DNA of 64,000 nucleotides, from assembly GCF_900106745.1 (NCBI RefSeq), contig NZ_FNNV01000002.1, positions 186,001 to 250,000 of the forward strand, given 5' to 3'. The notes beneath the pieces are model-generated. The model saw only the letters and a list, made by a program, of their open reading frames with translations. It was not told the origin of the DNA and did no database searches. The stretch comes from Paenibacillus sp. CF384 (GTDB lineage Bacteria > Bacillota > Bacilli > Paenibacillales > Paenibacillaceae). A program made the position numbers and the translations under genes. Of this stretch, positions 52,823 to 62,873 are shown one piece after another (within the stretch, counting starts at the first letter, position 1; every line of letters begins with the position of its first letter).

Positions 52823-53920
52823 GTGCATGTCGTTCGCTATTTACTTCGTCCGTCCATCATACCGGCTTGGTCAGCGGTTCTGTTCGTTCTGCTGATGATC
52901 GGCTTTCCCGCCGAGGCGCTCTCCGCTTCCATTCGGGGGCTCTCCATCTGGTGGGAAGTGCTATTTCCGGCTCTGTTCCCCTTCTTCGTCATTTCAGAGC
53001 TGCTGCTTGGACTAGGCATCGTCCATTTCTTCGGCAAAATATTGGATCCGCTCATGCGGCCGCTCTTCCGTATACCCGGTATAGGCGGTTTCGTCGTGAC
53101 GATGGGGTATGCATCCGGTTATCCTGTAGGGGCAAGACTTACGGCCCAGCTCTGGGAACAAAAGCTTATTAATCGCTCGGAGGGCGAGCGGCTCGTAGCG
53201 TTCACGACAACCTCGGACCCCATTTTCCTCATCGGCGCGGTTTCCGTCGGCTTCTTCCACAATGTTGCGCTCGCGCCTGTTCTGGCCGCAGCCCATTATG
53301 GCGGCGGTCTCATCATCGGACTGCTGATGCGATTTCATGATCGTAAGGCAGAGGCAACTCTACCCGCAGCAGCAGGCAGCACGGGAGGCAAGAGCAGCAC
53401 AAACGGGAAGAGAAAAAGCCGTCTCTCCGAGGCTATACACGCCATGCACTTCGCGCGTTTAATGGATGGACGCAAATTCGGCGTTCTCCTTCAAGACGCC
53501 ATACAAGCTGCGCTGCGGCTCATGATCGTAGTCGGCGGTCTCGTCGTGGTGTTCTCTGTCATCATGGAGCTGTTGCGGCAAGCTGGAGGTATTCAGGTTT
53601 TAGCACAAGGCATTCAGTCCTTGCTCAGCCTGATTCATGTTCCGCCTGCCCTCTCAGACGCCGTAGTAAACGGCATCTTCGAGGTTACGCTCGGCGCGCG
53701 CTCTGCAGGTGCGGCAGTCAGCAGCGGTCTCGTCCATCAAGCGGCAATTGCCGCATTCATCCTCTCTTGGGGCGGCTTGTCCGTCCATGCCCAAATCGCC
53801 AGTCTGCTCAGTCATACGGATCTGCGCTATAAGCCTTTTCTGATTGCTCGGTTCGTACATGGCTGTATTGCCTCCTGCTTAATCTATCTGCTTTGGGGTG
53901 CGCTCGGTCCGGCGCTTTGA
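52823..53920 (+). CDS. ylbJ: Sporulation integral membrane protein YlbJ
   Basis: 365 residues, mostly membrane helices: LSIWWEVLFPALFPFFVISELLLGLGIVHFFGKILDPLMRPLFRIPGIGGFVVTMGYASGYPVGARLTAQL, with the GYASGYPVGA motif of nucleoside-transporter-like Gate domains, and GGLSVHAQIASLLSHTDLRYKPFLIAR at the end. YlbJ is needed for spore cortex formation or germination-linked steps in Bacillus. GTG at 52823 has AAGGAGG 8 bases upstream. It lies just ahead of the NAD kinase gene. Confidence 0.9.
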   Translation: MHVVRYLLRPSIIPAWSAVLFVLLMIGFPAEALSASIRGLSIWWEVLFPALFPFFVISELLLGLGIVHFFGKILDPLMRPLFRIPGIGGFVVTMGYASGYPVGARLTAQLWEQKLINRSEGERLVAFTTTSDPIFLIGAVSVGFFHNVALAPVLAAAHYGGGLIIGLLMRFHDRKAEATLPAAAGSTGGKSSTNGKRKSRLSEAIHAMHFARLMDGRKFGVLLQDAIQAALRLMIVVGGLVVVFSVIMELLRQAGGIQVLAQGIQSLLSLIHVPPALSDAVVNGIFEVTLGARSAGAAVSSGLVHQAAIAAFILSWGGLSVHAQIASLLSHTDLRYKPFLIARFVHGCIASCLIYLLWGALGPAL

Positions 53921-53985
53921 CATTGAATTCGCCACTGATATCCGCTATGATTCAAGTATTAACTGCGCGGAAGGGGCGCCTGGAT

Positions 53986-54783
53986 TTGAATTATGTCGTA
54001 ATTGATCGAGGAGATAAGTTATCGAAAGAGCTTGTCACTCGTTTTCATGAGCTTGCAGCAGCACGAGGATTAATACGTAATGATGAGAGTCCTGAGATGG
54101 TGATCTCCATCGGCGGCGACGGCACGCTCTTGAAGGCATTCCACACCTATGTCGACAGAATCGATGACCTCGCTTTTATCGGCGTACATACCGGTCATCT
54201 AGGATTCTTCGCCGATTGGAAAGCCGACGAATTGGAAGAGCTGGTCCGCATGATGGCGGAAAGTGAGCCTCGCATCGTACGTTACCCGCTTGCCCAGATC
54301 GAGCTGGACACAGACGCAGGCAAAGTGACGCATACGGCGTTGAACGAATTTACTCTTAAGGGCCTCGACAATATGTTAGTCGCTCAAATTAACGTCAATG
54401 ATGAAATGTTTGAAATGTTCCGCGGCGACGGCATTGTCGTCTCCACGCCATCGGGCAGTACGGCGTATAACAAAAGCCTTGGCGGCGCGATCATCCATCC
54501 CTCGATCGAATCGCTCCAGCTGGCCGAAATTGCATCGATCAACAACCGGGTCTACCGTACGCTGGGTTCTTCTATTGTCCTGCCACAGCACCATCACTGC
54601 GACATCATTCCACGCAAGGATCAGCGTCTGCAGCTGACAGTTGATCAGCTTACCATTAAACGGGACGATATTCACTCCATTCGGTGCAGCGTGGCTACAC
54701 GCAAGGTTAGCTTCGCACGCTACCGTCCATTCCCGTTCTGGAACCGAGTGCGCGAAGCGTTTCTTGGTTACGATGTGAAATAG
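53986..54783 (+). CDS. nadK: NAD kinase
   Basis: 265 residues from TTG at 53986 (MNYVVIDRGDKLSK), with GGGG 9 bases upstream. The NAD kinase motifs are MVISIGGDGTLLKAFHTY, FIGVHTGHLGFFADW, DNMLVAQINVNDEMFEMFRGDGIVVSTPSGSTAYNKSLGGAIIHP. It makes NADP from NAD. The frame extends upstream into ylbJ, but that part has no family match. The ABC exporter gene starts directly after its stop. Confidence 0.9.
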   Translation: MNYVVIDRGDKLSKELVTRFHELAAARGLIRNDESPEMVISIGGDGTLLKAFHTYVDRIDDLAFIGVHTGHLGFFADWKADELEELVRMMAESEPRIVRYPLAQIELDTDAGKVTHTALNEFTLKGLDNMLVAQINVNDEMFEMFRGDGIVVSTPSGSTAYNKSLGGAIIHPSIESLQLAEIASINNRVYRTLGSSIVLPQHHHCDIIPRKDQRLQLTVDQLTIKRDDIHSIRCSVATRKVSFARYRPFPFWNRVREAFLGYDVK

Positions 54784-56523
54784 ATGAACCATTTTCGCGC
54801 CTATCTGCAAATTGTTAAACCTTATCGCTGGCTGATTGCGATTACGCTGGCGATTGGCATCATTAAGTTCGCGATTCCGCTGACCCTTCCCTTATTTCTC
54901 AAATATGTCGTCGACGATGTGCTGCTTGCTGCACTCTCGGTTGAAGACAAAACCGCAAAGCTGTTTAAGGCGGTAGGGCTCGCCTTCTTGCTCTTCGTCG
55001 TGGTCCGATATCCAGTCGAATATTACCGTCAATATTTCGCGCAGCTGACAACGAGCCGCGTGCTTTTTGACTTGCGCAACAAGCTCTACGCTCACCTGCA
55101 GCGGTTGTCCATTCGGTTCTACCAGAACCGCAAATCCGGCGAGATTATATCGCGGATGATGAACGACGCCGAGCAGACCAAGTCGCTCGTAGAGACAGGA
55201 CTCATGAACATCTGGCTGGATATGTTCACGCTCGTCATTGCACTCATCATCATGTTCAACATGAATGTCATGCTGACCTTTGTAGCTATTGCGATTCTGC
55301 CTTTCTACGGCTATGCGGTGAAGAAGCTGTATAAACGGCTGCGAGGCTACTCCCGTTCGAGATCGCAAGCGATGGCTGAGATGCAGGGGTATCTCAATGA
55401 GCATGTGAACGGTATTCCCGTAGTGAAGAGCTTTACCTTGGAGTCGTATGAACAGCAGCAATTCGGCAATCGGAACCAGACCTTTCTGGAACGCGCTTTC
55501 GCCTTAACGCGTTGGAATGCGCTCACGCAATCCATCATTAATACGCTGACCGAAATCGCACCGCTGCTGGTGCTTGCCTGCGGCGGTTATTTGGTTGTGC
55601 AAGGCTCGCTTACGTTAGGCGAGTTTGTCGCCTTCTATGGCTACCTTGATCGGTTGTACGCGCCGCTTCGCCGGCTTGTCAACTCGTCTACCGAGCTCAC
55701 TCAAGCATCCGCATCGCTGGAGCGTGTAATGGAGCTGCTCGGCGAGCAGGCTGAAATCACAGATGCGCCGGACGCTGCCCCGCTTCGCAGCGTGCAGGGA
55801 GATATTGAGTTCCGCAATGTATCGTTCCGCTATCAGAAGGAATCGGACTGGGTGCTGCGCCATATCAACTTGCACATTCCAAGAGGTCACACCGTCGCTT
55901 TAGTCGGCATGAGCGGCGGCGGTAAATCTTCGTTAGTCAGCTTGCTGGCACGCTTCTACGATACGCAAGAGGGCGAAATTACAATTAACGGCCAGCCCAT
56001 TCGCAGTGTGACGCAGCATAGCCTTCGATCACAGATCGGGATGGTGCTGCAGGATAACATCTTGTTCAGCGGATCTGCTCGCGAGAATATTCTGCTGGGC
56101 AATCCGGAGAGCACGGAAGAGCAGATTTACGATGCAGCCAAAAGAGCCAACGCCCATGAGTTCATCATGTCGCTGCCCAAAGGCTATGACACGGAAATCG
56201 GCGAACGCGGCGTTAAGCTCTCAGGAGGGCAGAAGCAGCGAATCGCGATTGCCCGCGTATTCCTGAAGGATCCCGCCATCCTCGTGCTGGATGAGGCAAC
56301 CTCGGCGCTTGACCTGGAATCTGAGCACGCCATCCAGGAGTCGCTCGCGGAGCTCTCGCAGAACCGTACAACGCTTGTCGTTGCGCACCGACTCTCAACG
56401 ATCACGCATGCTGATCTCATCGTCGTCATCGAGCATGGCCAGATCGTAGAGCAAGGCCGCCATGAGGAGCTGATGCGTAACGGAGGAGCTTACGCCCGGT
56501 TGTATAACGTGCAGTATTTATAG
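54784..56523 (+). CDS. ABC-type multidrug/lipid exporter half-transporter
   Basis: 579 residues. Six membrane helices (residues 1-310, with NRKSGEIISRMMNDAEQTKSLVETGLM) and a nucleotide-binding domain: VALVGMSGGGKSSLVSLLARFYD (Walker A), LSGGQKQRIAIARVFL (signature), PAILVLDEATSALDLESE (Walker B), VAHRLST (switch). Homodimeric exporter of the MsbA/BmrA/YknU type. The ATG directly follows the nadK TAG; substrate unknown. Confidence 0.93.
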   Translation: MNHFRAYLQIVKPYRWLIAITLAIGIIKFAIPLTLPLFLKYVVDDVLLAALSVEDKTAKLFKAVGLAFLLFVVVRYPVEYYRQYFAQLTTSRVLFDLRNKLYAHLQRLSIRFYQNRKSGEIISRMMNDAEQTKSLVETGLMNIWLDMFTLVIALIIMFNMNVMLTFVAIAILPFYGYAVKKLYKRLRGYSRSRSQAMAEMQGYLNEHVNGIPVVKSFTLESYEQQQFGNRNQTFLERAFALTRWNALTQSIINTLTEIAPLLVLACGGYLVVQGSLTLGEFVAFYGYLDRLYAPLRRLVNSSTELTQASASLERVMELLGEQAEITDAPDAAPLRSVQGDIEFRNVSFRYQKESDWVLRHINLHIPRGHTVALVGMSGGGKSSLVSLLARFYDTQEGEITINGQPIRSVTQHSLRSQIGMVLQDNILFSGSARENILLGNPESTEEQIYDAAKRANAHEFIMSLPKGYDTEIGERGVKLSGGQKQRIAIARVFLKDPAILVLDEATSALDLESEHAIQESLAELSQNRTTLVVAHRLSTITHADLIVVIEHGQIVEQGRHEELMRNGGAYARLYNVQYL

Positions 56524-56547
56524 CTGGGAGCAAGTTTTCCAGCCACA

Positions 56548-56600
56548 ACAAAAAAGGCCAGTTCTCAAAAGTAACTACTTTTGAGACTGGCCTTTGATTT
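56548..56600. terminator. Bidirectional terminator
   Basis: AAAGGCCAGT-t-CTCAAAAGTA pairs almost perfectly with TACTTTTGAGACTGGCCTTT over a 2-base loop. Confidence 0.9.
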
Positions 56601-57474
56601 AATGTTTAGGGCTCTGTTCCTTGCCGCCACGCCCTTGGGGCGGATGGGAAGGGTTCTCCGATGCGGCCGCAACGGGAGCCTTCTGGTTAAAATGAGGGCG
56701 TTTGTTGCGATTCCGTTCCGGCCGATCCGGACGTTCATTACGCTCTGAACGCTGCTCGCCGCCGCGATCAGGGCGCTCATTGTTGCGCTCTCCACGATCG
56801 CCGCGTTCACCGCGCTCGCTGCGTTCTCCGCGTTCTTGACGCTCGCCCCGTTCTTGGCGCTCGCCGCGCTCAGGACGTTCATGCTGATTATTCCGAGCAG
56901 CCTGCTTGCCGCCATGCTCACGGTCCTTATTGAAAGGCTTACGTCCCTCGCGAGGCGTTTCCTTCTCCGGATCCTTCGCCGCATCCTTACGGTTGCTGTT
57001 GCGCTGCTGCTCTCTGCGTTGATCCCGCTCATGCCGCGGCATGAACTTCACCTGCTGATGCTCCGAGACCGGAGCATCAGCGGCTTGACCGGCAGCGACG
57101 GCACGGGAGGCGGTTACATAAGCTTCCACGCCATCAGCCGTTTCATAGGTTTCGCCATCTTGATCTTCGGTCAGATCGCCGTCTTCACCGGATTTCGCAC
57201 CACCCGGCTGTTTCTCCAGCACGAAGTAGGCGCATCCAAAATTGCAATACTCATTAATATAATCCGTCATCGAGGAGAACGCGCTCTCGCGCGTCACCTT
57301 CGGATGATGATCACGAAAGAATCCCTTGAGCCGAAGCTGATTATATCCCCAATCACCGATTACGTAATCGTATCGTTCCAGTACTTCACTGAATCGTTCT
57401 CGAAAGGCTTCGAAATTCCAGCCGTTTCTGTTCTCATGTATTAATTCGTAGGTTCTGCCGCTGATATGGATCAA
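56599..57474 (-). CDS. YutD-like protein (DUF1027) with long disordered RG/E-rich C-terminus
   Basis: 291 residues. Residues 1-90 match YutD (YELIHENRNGWNFEAFRERFSEVLERYDYVIGDWGYNQLRLKGFF, NEYCNFGCAYFVLE). The rest is low complexity: a polar linker and then ERPERGERQERGERQERGE-type repeats rich in Arg, Gly and Glu, ending in Pro/Asn/Arg stretches. Ordinary YutD is about 100 residues. Start is TTG at 57474. It follows lipA by 19 bases, as in the Bacillus yut/yun region. The tail could mediate RNA or protein contacts. Confidence 0.83.
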   Translation of the reverse strand: MIHISGRTYELIHENRNGWNFEAFRERFSEVLERYDYVIGDWGYNQLRLKGFFRDHHPKVTRESAFSSMTDYINEYCNFGCAYFVLEKQPGGAKSGEDGDLTEDQDGETYETADGVEAYVTASRAVAAGQAADAPVSEHQQVKFMPRHERDQRREQQRNSNRKDAAKDPEKETPREGRKPFNKDREHGGKQAARNNQHERPERGERQERGERQERGERSERGERGDRGERNNERPDRGGEQRSERNERPDRPERNRNKRPHFNQKAPVAAASENPSHPPQGRGGKEQSPKH

Positions 57475-57493
57475 GTCTGCTTCTCACTCCTTC

Positions 57494-58390
57494 TCACAGG
57501 GATGCAGGCTCGGCCTGTGCTGCGGATTTCACTTGCTCATGCGCGTGATACGAGCTGCGTACGAGCGGTGCCGATTCCACATGGCTAAAGCCGCGTTTAA
57601 GTCCTTCTTCTTTAAGCTTCGCGAATTCGTCTGGATGCACATATCGCTCAATCGGCAAGTGGTTCGGTGAAGGCTGCAAGTATTGGCCCAGGGTCAATAT
57701 GTTGCAATCCACCGCACGCAGATCATCCATCGCCTGCAGGATTTCGTCCCATTCCTCGCCGACGCCAAGCATGATGCTGGACTTCGTGGGAATATTCGGC
57801 TTCATTTCTTTGGCTCGCTTCAGCAGCTCCATCGAACGTGCATACTTCGCTTTCGCACGTACGCGGTTGGAAAGCCGTGCAACGGTTTCGATATTGTGGT
57901 TAAGAATATCCGGATTCGCATCCATAACCGCTTGCAGTGCATCCCAATTGCCCATAAAATCCGGAATCAGCACTTCTACGCTGCATAGAGGCAGTCTCTT
58001 GCGGATGGCTTTAATCGTCTCGACGAAAATCATCGCGCCGCCGTCAGCCAGATCATCGCGAGCGACCGAAGTCACGACGCAATGTTTCAAACCCATCTGC
58101 TCAGCAGCTTCCGCTACGCGTTCCGGCTCTTGCAAATCGAGCTCGGTCGGCAAGCCTGTCTTCACTGCACAGAATCGGCATGCACGTGTACATATATCGC
58201 CAAGAATCATAAACGTAGCCGTCCGATTCGCCCAGCATTCATAGATATTTGGACAACGCGCTTCTTCACATACAGTATGCAAAGTTTTGGTGCGCATCAT
58301 CTCTTTAATTTCGGCATAGTTGCCGCCTGTCGCTAATTTGATACGAAGCCAATCCGGCTTCGGCGCTCTTTCGGTGAGCTTTGTCTTCAT
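57494..58390 (-). CDS. lipA: Lipoyl synthase
   Basis: 298 residues. Auxiliary cluster motif [12 protein letters not shown] (Cx4Cx5C) and radical SAM motif CTRACRFC (Cx3Cx2C), then [21 protein letters not shown] and the C-terminal Arg-Ser-Ser-Tyr (VRSSYHA). It inserts sulfur into protein-bound octanoyl groups. Complete and typical in length. AAGGTG-type site precedes the ATG. Confidence 0.95.
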   Translation of the reverse strand: MKTKLTERAPKPDWLRIKLATGGNYAEIKEMMRTKTLHTVCEEARCPNIYECWANRTATFMILGDICTRACRFCAVKTGLPTELDLQEPERVAEAAEQMGLKHCVVTSVARDDLADGGAMIFVETIKAIRKRLPLCSVEVLIPDFMGNWDALQAVMDANPDILNHNIETVARLSNRVRAKAKYARSMELLKRAKEMKPNIPTKSSIMLGVGEEWDEILQAMDDLRAVDCNILTLGQYLQPSPNHLPIERYVHPDEFAKLKEEGLKRGFSHVESAPLVRSSYHAHEQVKSAAQAEPASL

Positions 58391-58535
58391 GGAAGGTGTA
58401 CCTGCTTTCTGTAATCTCTGCGTCTTATTATAGCACGTTTCGGATAAAAACCAATGATTTGCAAATCATAACAGCAGGGCAGTTCAAACCAATTGCACCC
58501 ATTTCAGACATTCGACCGAAACCTAAAATGAAAGT

Positions 58536-59585
58536 TTGGCTAGTTGGCGCGTGTGGAGGCTGATACATCTGAGATCATTTGTAATACGCCTATTCTTGGT
58601 GATGGTGGTGATGGCAGGGCTTCTGCAAGGCACCGCTGCTTACGCAGAGGCGAAGGACACGGCGCCTAAAGACGATGCTTTCGCCAAAAGAAGAGAGCTG
58701 TACGATGAAATTAGCATCGTAACCCGTATTCCCTGGTACCGTCTGGCCGCTGTCGACCAATACGAGCGAACCATGACAAGAGCCCGGCCCAAGACGAGGG
58801 CTCAGCTGGGCCAGTTTATCGGTATCTTTATGACCGAGAGTGCTTGGGTCGGCGTGCTCAATCCCGATATGTCGGATGAGTCGCCCGGCTCCATTCGGTG
58901 GTTCAGCGGACTTGGTGTAGATGGGGACGGAGACGGGCGTGCGATACGCACGAATGACACAGATTTACTGTATTCTGTAGCCAATCATTTCATGCAATTT
59001 GGCACAGAAGAGGATGATTTTTCCATTGGTGTGTGGCAGTATTACCACAATACCAGGGCGGTACAACGCATCCGCCAGTTTGCGCGGCTGTATGAAACAT
59101 ATGGCAAGCTGGATTTGTTCGAGCATGCCTTTCCCGTCCCAGTCGGAACTAATTATTCCTACAAGGGAACTTGGGGTACCCGCCGCAGCTGGGGAGGTTA
59201 CCGGATTCATGAAGGAACGGATATCTTCGCCAATCATGGCGTTCCGGTTCGCAGCACTTGCTACGGCATTATTGAGGTAAAGGGCTGGAACCCTTATGGA
59301 GGCTGGCGTCTTGGCATCCGCGACCTCAATAATTACTATCATTATTATGCGCATCTGTCCGGCTATGACAAGACATTAGCCGTTGGCAGCGTCGTAAAGC
59401 CCGGCCAAGTTGTAGGATGGGTCGGCAGCTCCGGATATGGCAAGCCCGGAACGCAAGGGAAGTTCCCTCCGCACCTGCATTACGGGGTATATCGCGACAG
59501 AGGGTTAGTGGAGTGGTCGTTCGATCCCTATCCAATGCTGCGGCAGTGGGAGCGAGAAGAACGGCGCAGGTTACGCAGAAAGTAA
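58536..59585 (+). CDS. yunA: M23 peptidase-like exported protein (YunA-like)
   Basis: About 340 residues. A signal or anchor helix (FVIRLFLVMVVMAGLLQGTAAYA) is followed by a domain with ESAWVGVLNPDMSDESPGSIRWFSGLGVDGDGDG and a LytM/M23 domain near the end (HEGTDIFANHGVPVRSTCYGIIE, YYHYYAHLSGYDK, KFPPHLHYGVYRDRG). The zinc ligands H-xxx-D and HxH are present. Its place between lipA and yunB mirrors Bacillus. Start is unclear: TTG at 58536 lacks a site; a CTG at 58569 lies 9 bases after GGAGG. Confidence 0.83.
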   Translation: MASWRVWRLIHLRSFVIRLFLVMVVMAGLLQGTAAYAEAKDTAPKDDAFAKRRELYDEISIVTRIPWYRLAAVDQYERTMTRARPKTRAQLGQFIGIFMTESAWVGVLNPDMSDESPGSIRWFSGLGVDGDGDGRAIRTNDTDLLYSVANHFMQFGTEEDDFSIGVWQYYHNTRAVQRIRQFARLYETYGKLDLFEHAFPVPVGTNYSYKGTWGTRRSWGGYRIHEGTDIFANHGVPVRSTCYGIIEVKGWNPYGGWRLGIRDLNNYYHYYAHLSGYDKTLAVGSVVKPGQVVGWVGSSGYGKPGTQGKFPPHLHYGVYRDRGLVEWSFDPYPMLRQWEREERRRLRRK

Positions 59586-59635
59586 ACAAAGAGCGCTAAT
59601 CACAGGCCTTTTGCCGTGATTAGCGCTCTTTGTTT
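59584..59635. terminator. Perfect 20-bp stem terminator shared by yunA and yunB
   Basis: 59584-59603 is exactly complementary to 59616-59635 with a 12-base loop; both stop codons lie at its edges, so it serves both converging genes. Confidence 0.92.
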
Positions 59636-60482
59636 AAGGTTCGTCTGCAGGCGCAAGCGTCGGCACATCAGCATTACCGCCGCTATTCCCCTCAGCGTCA
59701 TGCGTCTCCGTCGTGGTGGACACACCATCCCCGCCTTGCTCCATCGGCAGTGAAATATTCGGAGCGCCAGGCGCCGAATCACCGACGGGATTGCCTTTGT
59801 TATCGTAATAGTACATCGGTACATCACCGACTACGAGCAAATACGAAATCGGAATTTCGGTTTCCACAAGCTCCGGCTTCGTATCGAACGGGATAATGAT
59901 CGAAACCTCCGCTACGATGTGCATGTAAACCTCAACCAAAATCATATTGATCCCGGCATCCTTCTGCCGCGTATTCAGATCGACCTTCACCGCTCCGATC
60001 GGCTCAAATTTCACGGGTATACGCGGACCGAAAGAAGCGATAATCGCGCTGCCCAGCGCTTGACCAAGGGGAATCCGCTCCGGAAGATCGCCCATCTTGT
60101 TCAGCGTCGTTTGCACGGTATCGATCGTCTCGGACGTAATCCTCATATGCTCGGCATAGTTGAGCATGAAGCCGGATATTTTGCCGCTGGCGTTGGTTTT
60201 CCAGTCAATCAGCTTATCCGCATTGGAGTTCCCGGCGACCTGTTCCGTTATCGCTTTGTTGATGGATTGCGTCGCCACCTGCTTCACGCGCACGGTAGCG
60301 ACGGTCATGAGCGGGCCTTGCAGGTTGCGTTCAATGAAGATAAACGTCTGCGCGAAGAACAGAATAAAGAGCAGCATCAGAAAGATCAGCAGCTTGCGCC
60401 TGCTCATCTTCTTCCGAGGCTTTCCGGACGAACGGCGCCGCCTGCCGCTGCTTCGCCAGCCCCGTCTTCCCCATTTGCGCAT
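59634..60482 (-). CDS. yunB: Sporulation protein YunB
   Basis: About 282 residues. A very basic N-terminus (RKWGRRGWRSSGRRRRSSGKPRKK) precedes a membrane helix (LLIFLMLLFILFFAQTFIFIE). The extracytoplasmic part VKQVATQSINKAITEQV ... GFMLNYAEHMRITSETIDTVQTTLNKM ... RIPLGQALGSAIIASFGPRIPVKFEPIGAVKVDL matches YunB, a sigma-E-type sporulation protein. The Gly/Pro/Glu tail (about 240-282) is extra. ATG at 60482 has AAGGAGG upstream. Confidence 0.88.
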   Translation of the reverse strand: MRKWGRRGWRSSGRRRRSSGKPRKKMSRRKLLIFLMLLFILFFAQTFIFIERNLQGPLMTVATVRVKQVATQSINKAITEQVAGNSNADKLIDWKTNASGKISGFMLNYAEHMRITSETIDTVQTTLNKMGDLPERIPLGQALGSAIIASFGPRIPVKFEPIGAVKVDLNTRQKDAGINMILVEVYMHIVAEVSIIIPFDTKPELVETEIPISYLLVVGDVPMYYYDNKGNPVGDSAPGAPNISLPMEQGGDGVSTTTETHDAEGNSGGNADVPTLAPADEP

Positions 60483-60563
60483 GCGACGGCCTCCTTCGTG
60501 GACGGTCTTCCACATCTCCACTCCAAGCTAGCTTATGCAGAGACCGTCCAAAAAAGAAGACAA

Positions 60564-62873
60564 CTAGTGCAGCTCAAGAAGCCCCATCTCGAGACAAGCT
60601 TTAACCGACAATTTACGGACGCCGGTCGTAAATCGGATTTCGATAAATTCCGCCCCAACCGAGATCAGCTTCCCATTGCCAAACACGCGGTGCTTCAGCT
60701 GCTGACCCGGCTGCAACGAAGCAACGTTCTTCAGCGCATTCGGATTCGGCGGTACGAACGACTTCGCCGAGCTTGTAACCGTCACCGTTCCCGCAGATTT
60801 GCGCGATCCGGCAGCAGACTTCCTCTGCCCGCCAACCGAAGAGGTTGCCGCAATTTCCGCCGATGCTGTCCCCGTCTGTGCTGCACCCGGCGGCGTCTGA
60901 AGATGTCGAACAGCCGTCACGAATTGGGATTCCTTCACTTCTTCCCCGTCTCGCTGTCCATAACTCAGCAGTACGAGCTGCTGCTTCGCCCGCGTCATGC
61001 CGACATAGAACAGCCGAACCGCTTCTTCCATTTCCGGCGACACTTCGCCTTCCACTTTCTTCATATCATCGTTAGACGGCAGGATGCCGTCGATCAGATC
61101 AATGATATATACGCGCTCAAACTCCAAGCCCTTGGCGCTGTGCAGCGTGGAGAACGTAACGGCGTTGGCGTTCTTGTTGCGTTTGGACGCCTTCATGACC
61201 GCTTCCAGATACTTGAGCCGATTCGCGAAATCCTCCAGCGTCTCCAGTCCCACCGCAATATCCTCCAGCGTATTGAGGATGCCGATCAGATTCTCTTTGC
61301 GGAAACCGAGCCGCTCGCACATTTTCTCCAGCGCTTTCTCGTACCCCAGCTTATAACGGATCGTACGAATCGCCGACTGGGGAGCTGTCTCCTTCAACGA
61401 AGCAAACGTATCTTTGCAATCCTGCAGCTGCTTCGGCTGGTAGTCCTGCAGCGGCACGAATCGAATCAAATTGTCGAAGACGGATTCGTTATTCTGAATT
61501 TGGCTAAGCGCCGCCATTTGCGTTTTGGTAATATAACCGTTCAGCTTCGTATGAATCTTCTCCAGCAAGTCCGGGCGCTTGTCCGTGTAGGCCATTCGCA
61601 TGAAATTCAGGATGTCCTCCAGAATCCAGTGGGAGAAGAAACGGTTATCGCCGTCCTTCATATAGAACGGAATGCCCCTGCGGTCAAACTCATTCATGAG
61701 CGAGATCGACGATGAATTGTTCCGATACAAGACGGCTGTCTCGCTTAAATTCTCGATCAGCGCCACCTTGTCGCCGACATACTTAGCCTGTACCTTGTAG
61801 TCGGCCAAACTCTTGATTTGAATCGGCCTGTTGCTGGGATTGCGGGTAAACATCTCTTTATCATAACGGTTGCGGTTACGTTTGATGAACCGGTTCGCGA
61901 TGCTGACGATGTTGCGCGAGGAACGGTAGTTCTGCTCCATTTTCAGAATCGCGGCGTCCGGATAGACCTCTTTAAAATCGAGCAAATATTGCGGTTCCGC
62001 CGCCCGCCAGGTATAGATGCTCTGATCGTCATCGGCGACGACGCACAAGCAGCCATGCCTGCGTACCAGCTTCTCGACGATGGCATGCTGGACCAAGGAA
62101 GTGTCCTGGCTTTCATCCGTCAGCACATAGTCGAATTTGTTCTGATACTTCCAGAGGAGCTCATTGCTCTGCTCCAGCGCGCGGTTCGCGATGACAAGCA
62201 TATCGTCGTAATCTACGAGCAGCTTGTCGCTTCGCGTACGCTTGAATGCCTCGTATTCCTTGAGCAGCAGTGCAGCATCCGGGACATCGCATTTCACGCT
62301 CGCCCACTCCGCTTCGGGAACCAGCTTGTTCTTAATGAAACTAATATAGGTTGTGAGCTCTTCCATCTGCTCTTCCGTCATATTGTCGCCCCGAACCTTT
62401 CGGTAAATATCCCGAAGGATCAGCTTCTTATGAAGGGGAGGATGATGGTCATCGAAACCGCCGGTTTGCTCAGTCTCTCCTTCGTTTTCAACCTCTACTG
62501 CGCCTTCTATTATTTGAAAGGAAGTTTGCGTGCGGCGCAAATATTCCCGCATGACTTCGAATGCGAGACTATGTATGGTAGAGAAATCGACGCTGCCGGA
62601 GGGCATCTCCGGGAAAAACCGACTAAACCGGTCCTTCATATCCTGCGCAGAGGCTTTACTGAACGTAACCGCCTTAATACGCGAAGGATGGACACGTTTC
62701 ACTTCGATTAAGTAGCCGATTCGCATAATAATTGTCGTCGTCTTCCCTGATCCGGGCGAAGCGAGCAGCAGCAGCGCACCTTCGGTGTGCATAACCGCCT
62801 GCTTCTGCACCTCATTCAGCGCAACGCCAAGCTCATCTTTCTTTCTAGCGAAAAAATCCATCGTTCCTGCCAT
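60564..62873 (-). CDS. UvrD/Rep-family ATP-dependent DNA helicase (YjcD-like)
   Basis: 769 residues: LNEVQKQAVMHTEGALLLLASPGSGKTTTIIMRIGYLIE (Q motif and Walker A), VTFSKASAQDM, YVLTDESQDTSLVQHAIVEKLVRRHGCLCVVADDDQSIYTWRAAEPQYLLDF (motifs II-III), VTFSTLHSAKGLEFERVYIIDLIDGILPS and EAVRLFYVGMTRAKQQLVLLSYG (motifs V-VI). A C-terminal segment near residue 720 resembles the UvrD/PcrA tail (PGQQLKHRVFGNGKLISVGAEFIEIRFTTGVRKL), which binds RNA polymerase in PcrA. It is not PcrA itself; similar to Bacillus YjcD. Confidence 0.9.
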   Translation of the reverse strand: MAGTMDFFARKKDELGVALNEVQKQAVMHTEGALLLLASPGSGKTTTIIMRIGYLIEVKRVHPSRIKAVTFSKASAQDMKDRFSRFFPEMPSGSVDFSTIHSLAFEVMREYLRRTQTSFQIIEGAVEVENEGETEQTGGFDDHHPPLHKKLILRDIYRKVRGDNMTEEQMEELTTYISFIKNKLVPEAEWASVKCDVPDAALLLKEYEAFKRTRSDKLLVDYDDMLVIANRALEQSNELLWKYQNKFDYVLTDESQDTSLVQHAIVEKLVRRHGCLCVVADDDQSIYTWRAAEPQYLLDFKEVYPDAAILKMEQNYRSSRNIVSIANRFIKRNRNRYDKEMFTRNPSNRPIQIKSLADYKVQAKYVGDKVALIENLSETAVLYRNNSSSISLMNEFDRRGIPFYMKDGDNRFFSHWILEDILNFMRMAYTDKRPDLLEKIHTKLNGYITKTQMAALSQIQNNESVFDNLIRFVPLQDYQPKQLQDCKDTFASLKETAPQSAIRTIRYKLGYEKALEKMCERLGFRKENLIGILNTLEDIAVGLETLEDFANRLKYLEAVMKASKRNKNANAVTFSTLHSAKGLEFERVYIIDLIDGILPSNDDMKKVEGEVSPEMEEAVRLFYVGMTRAKQQLVLLSYGQRDGEEVKESQFVTAVRHLQTPPGAAQTGTASAEIAATSSVGGQRKSAAGSRKSAGTVTVTSSAKSFVPPNPNALKNVASLQPGQQLKHRVFGNGKLISVGAEFIEIRFTTGVRKLSVKACLEMGLLELH

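Noticed and set aside
59919..61715. A 598-codon + strand ORF antisense to yunB and the helicase
   Set aside because: It lies opposite two genes with clear families and strong motifs and has no domain of its own; a codon-bias shadow.
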